From Corynebacterium frankenforstense (GTDB lineage: Bacteria > Actinomycetota > Actinomycetes > Mycobacteriales > Mycobacteriaceae), in assembly GCF_030211955.1 (NCBI RefSeq), contig NZ_JASODI010000027.1, positions 1 through 26,428 of the forward strand: a stretch of DNA of 26,428 nucleotides, given 5' to 3'. Under the pieces are notes generated by a model. The model had not been told where the DNA came from. It saw only the letters and a list, made by a program, of their open reading frames with translations, and ran no database searches. Position 1 is the stretch's first letter; every line of letters starts with the position of its first letter. A program made the position numbers and the translations under genes. Below, piece by piece: positions 5,621 through 14,509 of the stretch.

Positions 5621-6573
5621 CGCGGCGCGCAGAGCCCGGCCGGGACGGCACGGTCCACGACATCTCCGAGGCGCGTGGTACCCGACGGACCGGACGAGAG
5701 ATTGACGACGCCCGCGACGCAGGCGCGGATCAGGCTTCCGTGGCGGCTGCGGCGGGCGTGCCCACCCACGTGGCGGCGGCCTTCCAGGCCGACGACCGGC
5801 AGGCCGCCGTGCCGCTGGGCGCGGCCTGGGACAACGGCTGGCGCCTGGGCACCGTCGCGCTCTCGCGCGCCGTGGGCCCGCACACCACCTGGTCGGCGCG
5901 GGTGCGCGAGCGCCTCGAGATCGACGGGCTGCGCGTGGTGCGCCCGGTGCGCGCCACCGACGGCCGCTTCCTGGCCGCCGGGTGGCGGGCCAACCAGTTC
6001 GTCGAGGGCGAGCCGGGCGCGCGCGTCGACGAGACCGCCGCGGCCGCCCTGCGCCTCGAGGCCGCGCTGGTCGCCGGCCTCGACGACGGCCTGCCGCTGC
6101 CCGAGTCGGACCCGGAGGACGTCTTCTGCGCGGCCGACCGGGCGGCCTGGTCGACCCACGAGCCGCGGGTGCTCGGCGGCGTCGAGGACGGCCTGCACCG
6201 CGACCTGCTGCTCGAGCTGCGCGCCGCGATGGAGCCCGTCGAGGGCCCGGCGGTGCCCGGCCACGCGGACATGCTGGCCACCACCGTCTACGCGCCCGGC
6301 AACCCGCCGGCGCTAACCGACCTGGTCGGCGTGATGCACCCGCGCGGCTACACCGCCGCGCAGGTCATCGTCGACGGCCTGCTCGCCGGCGCGGTCGACG
6401 CCGGGGTGATCGCCCGCTTCCGCCACGTGCCGGACCTCCACCAGCTGCTCGTGCGCGCCGCGGCCTACCGCGTGTGGGTGCACGTGCTGCTCAGCAGGCC
6501 CGAGCCGGCCGCCTCCGCGGCGCTGGCGGAGGTCGTCGATCTGCTCCTGTCGCGCCCGGCTGGCACGCTGTGA
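5617..6573 (+). CDS. TIGR02569 family protein (kinase-like fold candidate)
   Basis: A 318-residue actinobacterial protein like Rv3205c. Conserved family stretches are visible: GAAWDNGWRLGTVAL (about 68-82), a VRPVRATDGRFLAAGW block (109-124) and QFVEG (127-131), then helical regions. The layout resembles aminoglycoside-phosphotransferase/protein-kinase-like folds, but I cannot point to a full set of catalytic residues, so activity is unproven. The GTG start at 5617 overlaps the previous stop (GTGA) and has GAAGG eight bases before it. This gives about 40 charged residues before the conserved core, and a later GTG at 5742 would remove them. It ends three bases before adnA, strongly suggesting co-translation with the repair genes. 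Confidence 0.75.
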   Translation: MTRRAEPGRDGTVHDISEARGTRRTGREIDDARDAGADQASVAAAAGVPTHVAAAFQADDRQAAVPLGAAWDNGWRLGTVALSRAVGPHTTWSARVRERLEIDGLRVVRPVRATDGRFLAAGWRANQFVEGEPGARVDETAAAALRLEAALVAGLDDGLPLPESDPEDVFCAADRAAWSTHEPRVLGGVEDGLHRDLLLELRAAMEPVEGPAVPGHADMLATTVYAPGNPPALTDLVGVMHPRGYTAAQVIVDGLLAGAVDAGVIARFRHVPDLHQLLVRAAAYRVWVHVLLSRPEPAASAALAEVVDLLLSRPAGTL

Positions 6574-6576
6574 GGC

Positions 6577-9500
6577 ATGAGCGAACCCACTGACTTCTCC
6601 ACGCCGCGCGTGTGCCTCGTGCGCCGCACGGTCGCGGACGCCCCGCGCGACTGGTCGCACCTGACCGACGGCCTGCCGGAGTCGGGCCTGTGGCGGGTCA
6701 CCGGCCCGGCCGGCTCCGGGGTGACCAGCCTGCTGGTGGACACCGCCCTCAAACGTCTCGACGCCGGCGCAGACCCGGCCGGCGTGCTCGTGATCACCGC
6801 CGCCAAGGACGCAGCCGCCCGGGTACGCGACATGATCGGCCGACGCCTGGTCGAGCGCCCCGGGGCCCCGTACGTCTCTGACGCCACCCTGGTGCGACCG
6901 GTGCACTCGGTGGCCTTCGCGCTGCTGCGCGCCGGGATCGACGAGGAGATCCGCCTGATCACCGGCGCCGAGCAGGACGCCGTCATCCGCGAGCTGCTCC
7001 TCGGCCAGGCAGAGGACGGCACGGGCGCGTGGCCGGAGGACCTGCGCCCGGCGCTGACCTACCTCGGCTTCGCCCGGCAGCTGCGCGACTTCCTGCTGCG
7101 CGCCGCCGAGCGCGGCCTCGGCGAGGAGGACCTCGAGGCGCTCGGCGCCCGGCACGGCCGGCCCGCCTGGACCGGGGCCGGGGACTTCCTGCGCGAGTAC
7201 CGCCGCACCATGAACCTGGCCGGCACCCGCCGGCTCAGCGCATCCGAGCTGGTCGCCCAGGCGCTGAAGCTGGTCACCGAGCGCCCCGAGGTCATTGAGC
7301 GTGCCGGGCTGCACACCGTGCTCGTCGACGACGCCCAGCACCTCGACCCGCGCTCCTGCGACCTGGTGGGCCTGCTGCTCGATCACGCCCGTACGACCCC
7401 CGGCGGGCTCGGCGTGCTCGCCGGCGACCCGCGCCAGTCGATCTTCCGCTTCCGCGGTGCCTCCCCGGCCTTCCTCACGGACACCGCCGTGGACCACGTC
7501 CTCGAGCTCCCCGAGACCCGCCGGCGCCCGGAGACGCGTCTCCTGGTCGCGGACACCGCGGCCACCGAGAACGCGGTGCTCGCCGACACCGTGCGCCGCG
7601 CCCACCTGATCGACCGCGTGGACTGGAACGAGATCGCCGTGGTGGTCCGCCAGGCTGGCCAGATCGAGCCGGTGCGCCGCGTGCTGCTCGCCGCCGGGGT
7701 GCCCGTGCACATCAGCGCCACCGACCTCGTGCTCGCAGAGCAGCCCATCGTCGCCGGCATGATCCTCGGGGTGCGCGCGCTGACCGAGGAGCTGACCCCC
7801 GGCGAGCTGCACGAGCTGCTGCTCGGCCCCGTCGGCGGCGCGGACCCGGTCACCCTGCGCCGCCTGCTGCGCGGGCTGCGCCGCTTCGACATGAACGCCC
7901 GCGCCGTCGAGACGCTCGCCCGCCTGATCGACCCGGCGGCCGTCCCGGACGGGGAGGAGGCCGCACGCCTTGCCGAGGTGCTCACCGAACGCGAGCTGGC
8001 GGTGCTCGGACGCATCCGCGGCGTCCTCGTCGCCGGCCACGAGGCACTGGAGTCCCGCGGTTCGGTCGAGGAGGTGCTCTGGGCGCTGTGGCAGGCCACG
8101 GGTCTGGCCGAGCACCTCTCCGCGGTCGCGCTGCGCGGCGGGGCCGCCGGCTCCCAGGCGGACCGCGACCTGGACGCGATGATGGCGCTCTTCGACGCCG
8201 CCGGCGACTTCGTCGAGCGCCGCCCGACCGCCGGTGTGGAGTCCTTCGTGCGCCACGTCGCCGAGCAGGAGCTGCCCACCGGCGTGCGCGACCGGCGCGC
8301 GGACACCCCGCAGGCCGTGCAGGTGCTCACCGCCCACGCCACCGCCGGGTGCCAGTGGCGCCGGGTGGTCATCACCGGGGTGCAGGACGACCGCTGGCCG
8401 GCCCTCGGCGAGACCGGTTCCCTTTTCGAGCAGGAGGAGTTCGTCGACCTGGTCGACCGCGACGTCGACCCGGACCTGCCGGCCGACCCGGAGGCGCCCG
8501 CCGGGCGCCGCGAGAAGCTCGCCGAGGAGCGCCGGCTCTTCCGCGAGGTCGCCATGACGCGCGCCACCGAGACGCTGACGGTCACCGCCGTCGACGCCCC
8601 GGAGGCCGACGAGCCCACCGAGCCCAGCCGCTTCCTCGAGGAGTACGCCGCGGCGAGCGGCGGGGCCGTGCGCGTCGAGCGGGTCACCCGGCCCGGCGCC
8701 GTCGAGGAGGAGACCGGTGCCGCGGGTGCCGATGCCGCCGGTGCCGGTGCCGCCGACGGCCCGGACACCGGGGCCGCCGAGGGGGCCGGCCGCTTCGCCG
8801 TACTCTCCGTGCCCGACCTCGTCGCCGAGCTGCGCCGCGCCGTCTGCGACCCGCAGGCCGCCGAGCCGCGCCGCCGCCAGGCCGCCCGCCAGCTGGCACG
8901 CCTGGCCGAGGCGGGCGTGCCCGGCGCCGACCCGGAACGCTGGTGGTCGGCCCGCGAGCCCAGCGACACCCGCGATCTCGTCGCCCCGGGCCCGGTCAAC
9001 CTCTCGCCGTCGCAGATCGAGAAGCTTTCCGAGTGCCCGCTGCGCGCCGGGCTCGAGCGCCTCGTCGAGGGCACCGAGACCGCCCCGCAGCTGACCCGCG
9101 GCTCGCTGGCGCACGCCTTCGCCGAGGCGATCGCCCGCGGCGTCGACACCGACGAGGCGCGCCGCGTGGTCACCGAGGCCTTCGAGGACACCCTCTCGGT
9201 GCCCTCCTGGGCCCGGGAGAACGCCCTGGCGGACTGGAAGCGCCTGCTCGACCGCACCGCCTCCTGGATCGCCGTCCGCGACGGCCACTTCGACCTCGTT
9301 GGCGTCGAGACCGACGTCGAGGTGCCGGTGGCCCCCGACGTGGTCATCCGCGGGCGTATCGACCGCCTCGAGTGCGAGCGCGACAGCGGCGAGCACTTCG
9401 TCGTCGACCTCAAGACCGGCCGCAACGCGGTCTCGGTGAACGACGCCGAGGAGCAGGACCAGCTGCGCGCCTACCAGCTGGCGCTCTCCCGCGGGCGCGT

Positions 9501-9795
9501 CATCTCTGACCCCGACGACCCCGCGGCCGCGCGCGTGGTCGCCGGCGAGCCGCACCCGGCGATCGGCGGCGCCGTGCTCGTCTACCCGGGCACGGACCAG
9601 AAGAAGATCACCACCCGCGAGCAGACCGCCAAGTCCGCCGAGGAGCTCGACGCCTTCGCCGCCGAGCTGCCCGCCCTGGCCGAGGCCCGCCGCGGGCCGC
9701 GCCTGGTCGCCCACCTCAACCCGCACTGTTCGACCTGCCGGCTGGCCCCGGTCTGCCCGGCCCAGCCGCGGGGGAGGAGCGTCACCGATGCCTGA
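6577..9795 (+). CDS. adnA: AdnA subunit of the AdnAB helicase-nuclease
   Basis: A 1072-residue subunit of AdnAB, which resects double-strand breaks for recombination. The N-terminal UvrD-like motor is followed by a RecB-family nuclease. The motor motifs are strikingly degenerate: Walker A reads GPAGSGVT with Val49 in place of the catalytic Lys, Walker B is VDDAQ (Asp251, with Asp252 instead of Glu), and motif V is TAHATAGCQW. GDPRQSIFRFRG is preserved. The nuclease looks intact: Asp929 in GRIDRL, Asp944 and Lys946 in VVDLKTG, a QLRAYQ motif, and Fe-S cysteines Cys820, Cys1051, Cys1054 and Cys1060. An Ala/Gly-rich linker lies at about 705-735. In mycobacteria AdnA cuts the 5' strand while AdnB leads translocation, which fits a lost AdnA ATPase. 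It overlaps adnB by eight bases. Confidence 0.93.
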   Translation: MSEPTDFSTPRVCLVRRTVADAPRDWSHLTDGLPESGLWRVTGPAGSGVTSLLVDTALKRLDAGADPAGVLVITAAKDAAARVRDMIGRRLVERPGAPYVSDATLVRPVHSVAFALLRAGIDEEIRLITGAEQDAVIRELLLGQAEDGTGAWPEDLRPALTYLGFARQLRDFLLRAAERGLGEEDLEALGARHGRPAWTGAGDFLREYRRTMNLAGTRRLSASELVAQALKLVTERPEVIERAGLHTVLVDDAQHLDPRSCDLVGLLLDHARTTPGGLGVLAGDPRQSIFRFRGASPAFLTDTAVDHVLELPETRRRPETRLLVADTAATENAVLADTVRRAHLIDRVDWNEIAVVVRQAGQIEPVRRVLLAAGVPVHISATDLVLAEQPIVAGMILGVRALTEELTPGELHELLLGPVGGADPVTLRRLLRGLRRFDMNARAVETLARLIDPAAVPDGEEAARLAEVLTERELAVLGRIRGVLVAGHEALESRGSVEEVLWALWQATGLAEHLSAVALRGGAAGSQADRDLDAMMALFDAAGDFVERRPTAGVESFVRHVAEQELPTGVRDRRADTPQAVQVLTAHATAGCQWRRVVITGVQDDRWPALGETGSLFEQEEFVDLVDRDVDPDLPADPEAPAGRREKLAEERRLFREVAMTRATETLTVTAVDAPEADEPTEPSRFLEEYAAASGGAVRVERVTRPGAVEEETGAAGADAAGAGAADGPDTGAAEGAGRFAVLSVPDLVAELRRAVCDPQAAEPRRRQAARQLARLAEAGVPGADPERWWSAREPSDTRDLVAPGPVNLSPSQIEKLSECPLRAGLERLVEGTETAPQLTRGSLAHAFAEAIARGVDTDEARRVVTEAFEDTLSVPSWARENALADWKRLLDRTASWIAVRDGHFDLVGVETDVEVPVAPDVVIRGRIDRLECERDSGEHFVVDLKTGRNAVSVNDAEEQDQLRAYQLALSRGRVISDPDDPAAARVVAGEPHPAIGGAVLVYPGTDQKKITTREQTAKSAEELDAFAAELPALAEARRGPRLVAHLNPHCSTCRLAPVCPAQPRGRSVTDA

Positions 9796-12700
9796 GTCCA
9801 ACCCGCAGAACCGGATCAGCCCAAAGACCCTGGCGGCCCTGCTCGGCCAGCCCTCGCCCACGCCCCAGCAGGCCGCGGTGACCGGGGCGGGCCCCGGCCC
9901 GCTGCTCGTCGTCGCCGGCGCTGGCGCGGGCAAGACCGCCACCATGGCCGCCCGTGTCGTCTGGCTGGTGGCCAACGGCCTGGCCGAGCCCGACCAGGTC
10001 CTCGGCCTGACCTTCACCCGCAAGGCCGCCCAGCAGCTCGGCCACAAGATCCGCGGCCAGCTCGCCGAGCTCGCTGGCAGCCCCCGGCTCCGCGAGGTTG
10101 ACCCGAGCGGCGCGCTCGCCGAGCGCCTGGCCGACGCCGCGCCGACGGCCAGCACCTACGACTCCTTCGCGGGCTCCATCATCCGCGAGTTCGGCCTGCT
10201 GCTGCCGGTCGAGCCGACCGCGCGCATCATCGGCCAGACGGAGCTCTTCACGATCGCCTCGCAGCTCGTCGAGGACTACACCGGAGTGCTCGAGACCACG
10301 GTGAGCACCGGTGCCGTCGTCGAGCGCGTGCTCGCCCTCAACGCCGAGATGGACAACCACCAGGCCGACCCGGAGGACGTCGCGGGCGAGGCACGCGCCT
10401 TCATCGCCAACGTCACCGACCTGCCCAAGGGCCCGCGCCAGCGCGACGCGCTGAACAAGGACATGCAGAAGTGGGTCGACGCCCAGTGCATGCGCATCGA
10501 CCTGTTGCCGCTGGTGGCCGCGCTGCGCGCCGAGCTGCGCGAGCGCTCGCTGACCACCTTCGCGCAGCAGATGAGCCAGGCCGCGCGTCTCGCGGCCACC
10601 CGCCCGAAGGTGCGTGCCGCGCTGCGCCGCCGCTACCGGGTGGTCATGCTCGACGAGTACCAGGACACCTCGCACTCCCAGCGCGTCCTGCTGCGCTCGC
10701 TCTTCGGCGCCGACCCGGCCCCGGCCGAGTCCCCGGCGCCGGCCGAGACCGGCGCGCTGACCGTCGACGCCGTCGGCGACCCGATGCAGGCCATCTACGG
10801 CTGGCGCGGGGCGACCGCCGCCAACCTGCTCGCCTTCCGCGAGGACTTCCCCGAGGGGGCCGCCCCCGCCCCGAAGGCCGAGCTGACCGTCAGCTTCCGC
10901 AACCCCGCCCGCGTGCTCGCCGCCACCAACGCCGTCTCCGACAGCGTGCTCGGCTCCGCCGAGGGCACCGCACGCCCCGTCGCCCCGCTCGAGCCCTTCG
11001 GCGACGAGCCCGGCGAGGTCTCCCTGGGCTGGTACGAGACGATCGCCGAGGAGCGCGCCGCCGTCGCCGGGAGACTCGCCGCGCACTACCGCGCGGCCGC
11101 CGATGCCGGCGAGCACTTCACCGGCGCGGTGCTCGTGCGCAAGAACGCCCAGGCCGCCCCCATCGCCGCCGAGCTCGAGGCGCGCGGGGTGCCCGTCGAG
11201 ATCGTCGGGGTGGGCGGGCTTCTCGACGTCCCGGAGGTCGCCGACGTCGTCGCCGTGGCGACGATGCTGGTGCGTCCCGAGAACAACGCCGCGGCCCTGC
11301 GCGTGCTCTCCGGGCCGATGGTCGGCCTCTCGGTCAAGGACCTGCAGGCCCTTGACGGCCGGGCCCGACAGCTGGCCCGGCGCTCCCGCCCGGCCCCGGC
11401 GGGGGAGGAGACCACGGGAATTTCCGACGTCCCGGACGCCGCCGCGTCCGTGTCCTCCCCGGAGGACGGCGCGGACACGGCCTGGGCGAACCTGCTCGCC
11501 GAGATCGACGAGGCGCTGCCCCCGGACGCCGAGCAGGTCGTGGGCCTGGCCGACGCCGTCGCCGACCTCGGCGAGGGCGCGGGTCTCAGCGAGGAGGGCG
11601 CCCGCAGGCTCGCCCGGCTCTCGGCGACCCTGCGCGCGCTGCGCACCCGCTCGATGGGCAAGCCCCTGCCGGAGCTCTTCGCCGACATCGAGTCGGCCAC
11701 CAGGGTGCGCACCGAGGCGCTCGCCCGCGAGGACCCGGCCGCCGACGGCGCGCCGGGCACCGCGCACCTCGACCGGCTCGGCGCGGAGGTCGCCGCCTTC
11801 GCCGCCGTGCCCGGGGCCACCCTGCCGCGCCTGCTGGACTACTTCCGGCTCGCCCGCGACCACGAGGCCGGCCTCGCGCCGGGCGAGGTCTCCGTGCGCG
11901 CAGACCGCGTCCAGATCCTCACCGTGCACAAGGCCAAGGGCCTGGAGTGGCGCCACGTCGCCGTGGTGCACGCCGACGACCGGACCTGGCAGGCGACCCC
12001 GGAGACCTTCCTGACCCGGCCGCACACGCTGCCGCCGGAGCTGCGCGGCGACGCCGACGAGGCCGTTCAGTTCACCCCGGACGCGGAGAACCGAAAGGAG
12101 TTCGAGACCGGCGCGAAGGCCTTCATCGAGGAGGTACGCGCCACCGAGGCCCAGGAGGCGACCCGCCTGTTCTACGTCGCGGTCACCCGCGCCGAGCGCA
12201 CGCTGTCGGTCACCGGTTCCGCGCTCAACGACACCGCCAGCCGGCCCGCGGGGGCCTACGGGATGCTCGAGCTGCTCGCCAAGCACGACCCCGAAAGCGT
12301 CGAGGCCTGGTTCGACCCGACCGCGGAGGCCGACGAGGACGCGGAGGCCGCCGGGGACCCCGCCGCCGACGCCGCGGCGGAAGACGCGGCCACGCGCACC
12401 ACGGCGACGCAGCCCGCGACGCCGGCCGATGGGACGTCGGCAAGCACAGGCCCCGCGCTCTTCCCGGCGGTCGACGCGGATGCCGAGGTGCGCGCCGGCG
12501 CCGAGCGGGTGCGCGCCGCCCGCGCGGAGCTTCCCGAGGCCGCCGACGACGAGCTGTCGACGCAGTGGGAGGCCGACGCCACCGCGCTGATCGAGGAGCG
12601 CCGCGCGCTCGACGCCCCCGACGTCGAAGTGGAGCTCTCCGGGAGGCTGACCGCCAGCGATCTGGTCAACCTCGGCCGCGACCCGGACGCTTTCGCCCGG

Positions 12701-13228
12701 CGCCAGCGCCGGCCGGTGCCGTTCAAGCCGAACTCGTACGCCAAGCGCGGCACGGCCTTCCACTCCTGGCTCGAGGAGCGCTTCGGCGGGCAGAGCCTCA
12801 TCGACGAGGATCAGCTGCCGGGCCTCGGCGAGGAGGAGGTCACCCCGGCGGAGCTGGCGCACCTCAAGGAGCGCTTCCTGGACAGCGCCTGGGCCGAGCG
12901 CACCCCGGAACTGGTCGAGCACCCCTTCGAGCTGGCCGTCGGACGCTCCGTGGTGCGCGGGCGCATGGACGCCGTCTTCCGCGACCCCGAGGCCGGCTGG
13001 GTCATCGTCGACTGGAAGACCGGGGCGCCGCCGCGCGGGGCGGACCTGCGCGCCGCCGCCGTGCAGCTGGCTGTCTACCGGGAGGCCTTCCGCGAGCTGC
13101 TGGCCGCCCGCGGGCGCGGCGACGAACCGGTGCGCGCGGCCTTCCACTACGTCGCCGCCGGCTACACGCTCGAGCCCGCGGACCTGCCCGGGCGTGCCGA
13201 GCTGGAGGCCCTCCTCGACGTCGACTGA
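9788..13228 (+). CDS. adnB: AdnB subunit of the AdnAB helicase-nuclease
   Basis: A 1146-residue partner of AdnA with an intact SF1A motor and a RecB-like nuclease. Motifs: a QQAAV Q-motif, Walker A GAGAGKT (Lys49), DEYQ (289-292), GDPMQAIYGWRGA, SFRNP, TVHKAKGLEW, and RLFYVAVTRAERTL. An Asp/Glu/Ala/Thr-rich linker at about 845-895 separates it from the nuclease, with Asp1061 in GRMDAVF, Asp1075 and Lys1077 in VDWKTG, and a QLAVYREAF helix. The Fe-S cysteine set of AdnA is absent, as expected. It should be the 3'-to-5' motor that drives unwinding, and with AdnA the only ATPase if the AdnA change is real. A GGAGGAG site precedes the ATG and the start overlaps adnA, giving balanced expression. 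A gap of almost 200 bases follows before the channel gene. Confidence 0.95.
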   Translation: MPESNPQNRISPKTLAALLGQPSPTPQQAAVTGAGPGPLLVVAGAGAGKTATMAARVVWLVANGLAEPDQVLGLTFTRKAAQQLGHKIRGQLAELAGSPRLREVDPSGALAERLADAAPTASTYDSFAGSIIREFGLLLPVEPTARIIGQTELFTIASQLVEDYTGVLETTVSTGAVVERVLALNAEMDNHQADPEDVAGEARAFIANVTDLPKGPRQRDALNKDMQKWVDAQCMRIDLLPLVAALRAELRERSLTTFAQQMSQAARLAATRPKVRAALRRRYRVVMLDEYQDTSHSQRVLLRSLFGADPAPAESPAPAETGALTVDAVGDPMQAIYGWRGATAANLLAFREDFPEGAAPAPKAELTVSFRNPARVLAATNAVSDSVLGSAEGTARPVAPLEPFGDEPGEVSLGWYETIAEERAAVAGRLAAHYRAAADAGEHFTGAVLVRKNAQAAPIAAELEARGVPVEIVGVGGLLDVPEVADVVAVATMLVRPENNAAALRVLSGPMVGLSVKDLQALDGRARQLARRSRPAPAGEETTGISDVPDAAASVSSPEDGADTAWANLLAEIDEALPPDAEQVVGLADAVADLGEGAGLSEEGARRLARLSATLRALRTRSMGKPLPELFADIESATRVRTEALAREDPAADGAPGTAHLDRLGAEVAAFAAVPGATLPRLLDYFRLARDHEAGLAPGEVSVRADRVQILTVHKAKGLEWRHVAVVHADDRTWQATPETFLTRPHTLPPELRGDADEAVQFTPDAENRKEFETGAKAFIEEVRATEAQEATRLFYVAVTRAERTLSVTGSALNDTASRPAGAYGMLELLAKHDPESVEAWFDPTAEADEDAEAAGDPAADAAAEDAATRTTATQPATPADGTSASTGPALFPAVDADAEVRAGAERVRAARAELPEAADDELSTQWEADATALIEERRALDAPDVEVELSGRLTASDLVNLGRDPDAFARRQRRPVPFKPNSYAKRGTAFHSWLEERFGGQSLIDEDQLPGLGEEEVTPAELAHLKERFLDSAWAERTPELVEHPFELAVGRSVVRGRMDAVFRDPEAGWVIVDWKTGAPPRGADLRAAAVQLAVYREAFRELLAARGRGDEPVRAAFHYVAAGYTLEPADLPGRAELEALLDVD

Positions 13229-13324
13229 GCCGGCTGTCGCCGGGTACCGTGGCCGCGCGGTGGCGGCTGCCCGGTGACGCCGCGGCCGCGCCCCGGTGGC
13301 GGCCCGCCTGTCACGGGTGCGGAC

Positions 13325-13330
13325 TAGGGT
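13325..13330 (+). promoter_or_regulatory. Candidate -10 for the K+ channel gene
   Basis: TAGGGT lies about 95 bases before the GTG at 13427 in the only sizeable gap of the array. Transcription would start near 13337, giving a leader of about 90 bases that contains the hairpin at 13370-13403. No good -35 is seen. Confidence 0.4.
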
Positions 13331-13369
13331 GTGGGGGACAGACCAACAGGACCGGACCATGCGAGGCCC

Positions 13370-13403
13370 GCGCGCCGCCCCGGAGGACCCCGAGGCGGCG
13401 CGC
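13370..13403 (+). other. Leader hairpin before the K+ channel gene
   Basis: GCGCGCCGCC (13370-13379) pairs perfectly with GGCGGCGCGC (13394-13403) across a 14-base loop, ending 13 bases before the AAGGAG ribosome binding site (13417-13422). It could be a terminator after adnB, an attenuator, or a translational control element; there is no T-run. Confidence 0.5.
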
Positions 13404-13426
13404 GGCGCCGAGCGGCAAGGAGCAAC

Positions 13427-14509
13427 GTGGCCAAGAGGTTGCGCGAGCGGCTGCGCTCGGACGGGGAGCTCTCCGAGCTGCCCGTGCACTCCCTTCTGGG
13501 TGTCATCACCGTGCCCGACGCGGAGCGCAAGAACCCCAGCCCGTGGGCGCTGATCACCCGGCGCATGCTCTACGCGCTCATCCTGATCTGCCTGGTCGCA
13601 CTGGTCGTCTGGCTGGACTCGGACGGCTACTCCGAGGACCTGACCTTCATCGACGCGCTGTACTACTCGGCCGTCTCCCTGTCGACGACCGGCTACGGCG
13701 ACATCACCCCGGTGACCGAGTCCGCCCGCCTGGTCAACATCGTCTTCATCACCCCCATGCGGATCGCCTTCCTGATCCTCCTGGTCGGCACCACCCTGTC
13801 GGTGCTCACGGAGGAGTCGCGGCGGTCGCTGAAGATCCAACGCTGGAGGAACCGCGTGCGCAACCACACCATCGTCATCGGCTACGGCACCAAGGGCCGC
13901 TCCGCCGTGGCCGCGCTGCTCGCCGACGGTCTGCCCGCCTCGCAGATCGTGGTCATCGACACCGACCGCCAGGCGCTGGCCCGCGCCGAGCACCGGGGCC
14001 TGGTCACCGTCCACGGCTCGGCCACCAAGTCCGACGTGCTCAAGATCGCTGGCGTCACGCGTGCCCGCGCCGTCGTCGTCGCCCCGAACCTCGACGACAC
14101 GGCCGTGCTGGTCACCCTGTCCGTGCGCGAGATGGCGCCCTCGGCGATGATCGTCGCCAGCGTGCGCGAGAGCGAGAACCAGCACCTGCTTGAGCAGTCC
14201 GGCGCTGACTCGGTGGTCATCTCCTCCGAGACCGCCGGGCGCATGCTCGGCCTGGCCACCGTGACCCCCTCGGTCGTGGAGATGATGGAGGACCTGCTCA
14301 GCCCCGACGAGGGCTTCTCGGTGGCCGAGCGCCCCGTCGCCGAGGACGAGGTGGGCGCGAGCCCCCGCAACCTCGCCGACATCGTGCTCGGCGTGGTGCG
14401 CTCCGGGGAGCTGTACCGCATCGACTCGCCCGAGGCGGACAGCGTGGAGCCGGGTGACCGCCTGCTCTACGTGCGCCGCGTGACCGGAGAGGACACCGCC
14501 GCCCAGTGA
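13427..14509 (+). CDS. cglK: Two-helix potassium channel with RCK domain
   Basis: A 360-residue K+ channel subunit. It has a cytoplasmic start, TM1 at about 42-63, a pore loop with the selectivity filter TTGYGD (87-92), TM2 at about 103-126, then a cytosolic RCK domain. The RCK domain has a Rossmann nucleotide-binding motif GYGTKG (152-157), an acidic end of the second strand (VIDTD, 176-180), and a TrkA-C-like tail. It is the positional match of C. glutamicum CglK, needed for pH homeostasis, and of Rv3200c. The GTG start at 13427 follows AAGGAG by four bases; an upstream frame start at 13331 would add 32 Arg/Pro-rich residues and overlaps the putative transcription start, so I reject it. The stop overlaps nudC through GTGA. 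Gating ligands are not predictable from the sequence. Confidence 0.92.
   Translation: MAKRLRERLRSDGELSELPVHSLLGVITVPDAERKNPSPWALITRRMLYALILICLVALVVWLDSDGYSEDLTFIDALYYSAVSLSTTGYGDITPVTESARLVNIVFITPMRIAFLILLVGTTLSVLTEESRRSLKIQRWRNRVRNHTIVIGYGTKGRSAVAALLADGLPASQIVVIDTDRQALARAEHRGLVTVHGSATKSDVLKIAGVTRARAVVVAPNLDDTAVLVTLSVREMAPSAMIVASVRESENQHLLEQSGADSVVISSETAGRMLGLATVTPSVVEMMEDLLSPDEGFSVAERPVAEDEVGASPRNLADIVLGVVRSGELYRIDSPEADSVEPGDRLLYVRRVTGEDTAAQ

Noticed and set aside
8700..8780. Short GCC-GGT-GCC repetitive DNA in adnA as a tandem repeat element
   Set aside because: It encodes an Ala/Gly-rich linker within the intact adnA frame; composition rather than a separate repeat.
6313..10155. Very long leftward open frame (1280 codons) opposite adnA
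   Set aside because: It is antisense to motif-bearing adnA/adnB, has no ribosome binding site, and its Gly/Ala/Arg/Val-rich product is what GC-rich third positions create on the opposite strand.
13331..13426. 32-residue N-terminal extension of the K+ channel
   Set aside because: Arg/Pro/Gly-rich, begins directly at the putative -10, and the GTG at 13427 has an AAGGAG site.
9782..14185. Leftward open frame of 1467 codons opposite adnB and cglK
   Set aside because: Spans several real genes on the other strand; low-complexity product with no domain. GC-bias artefact.
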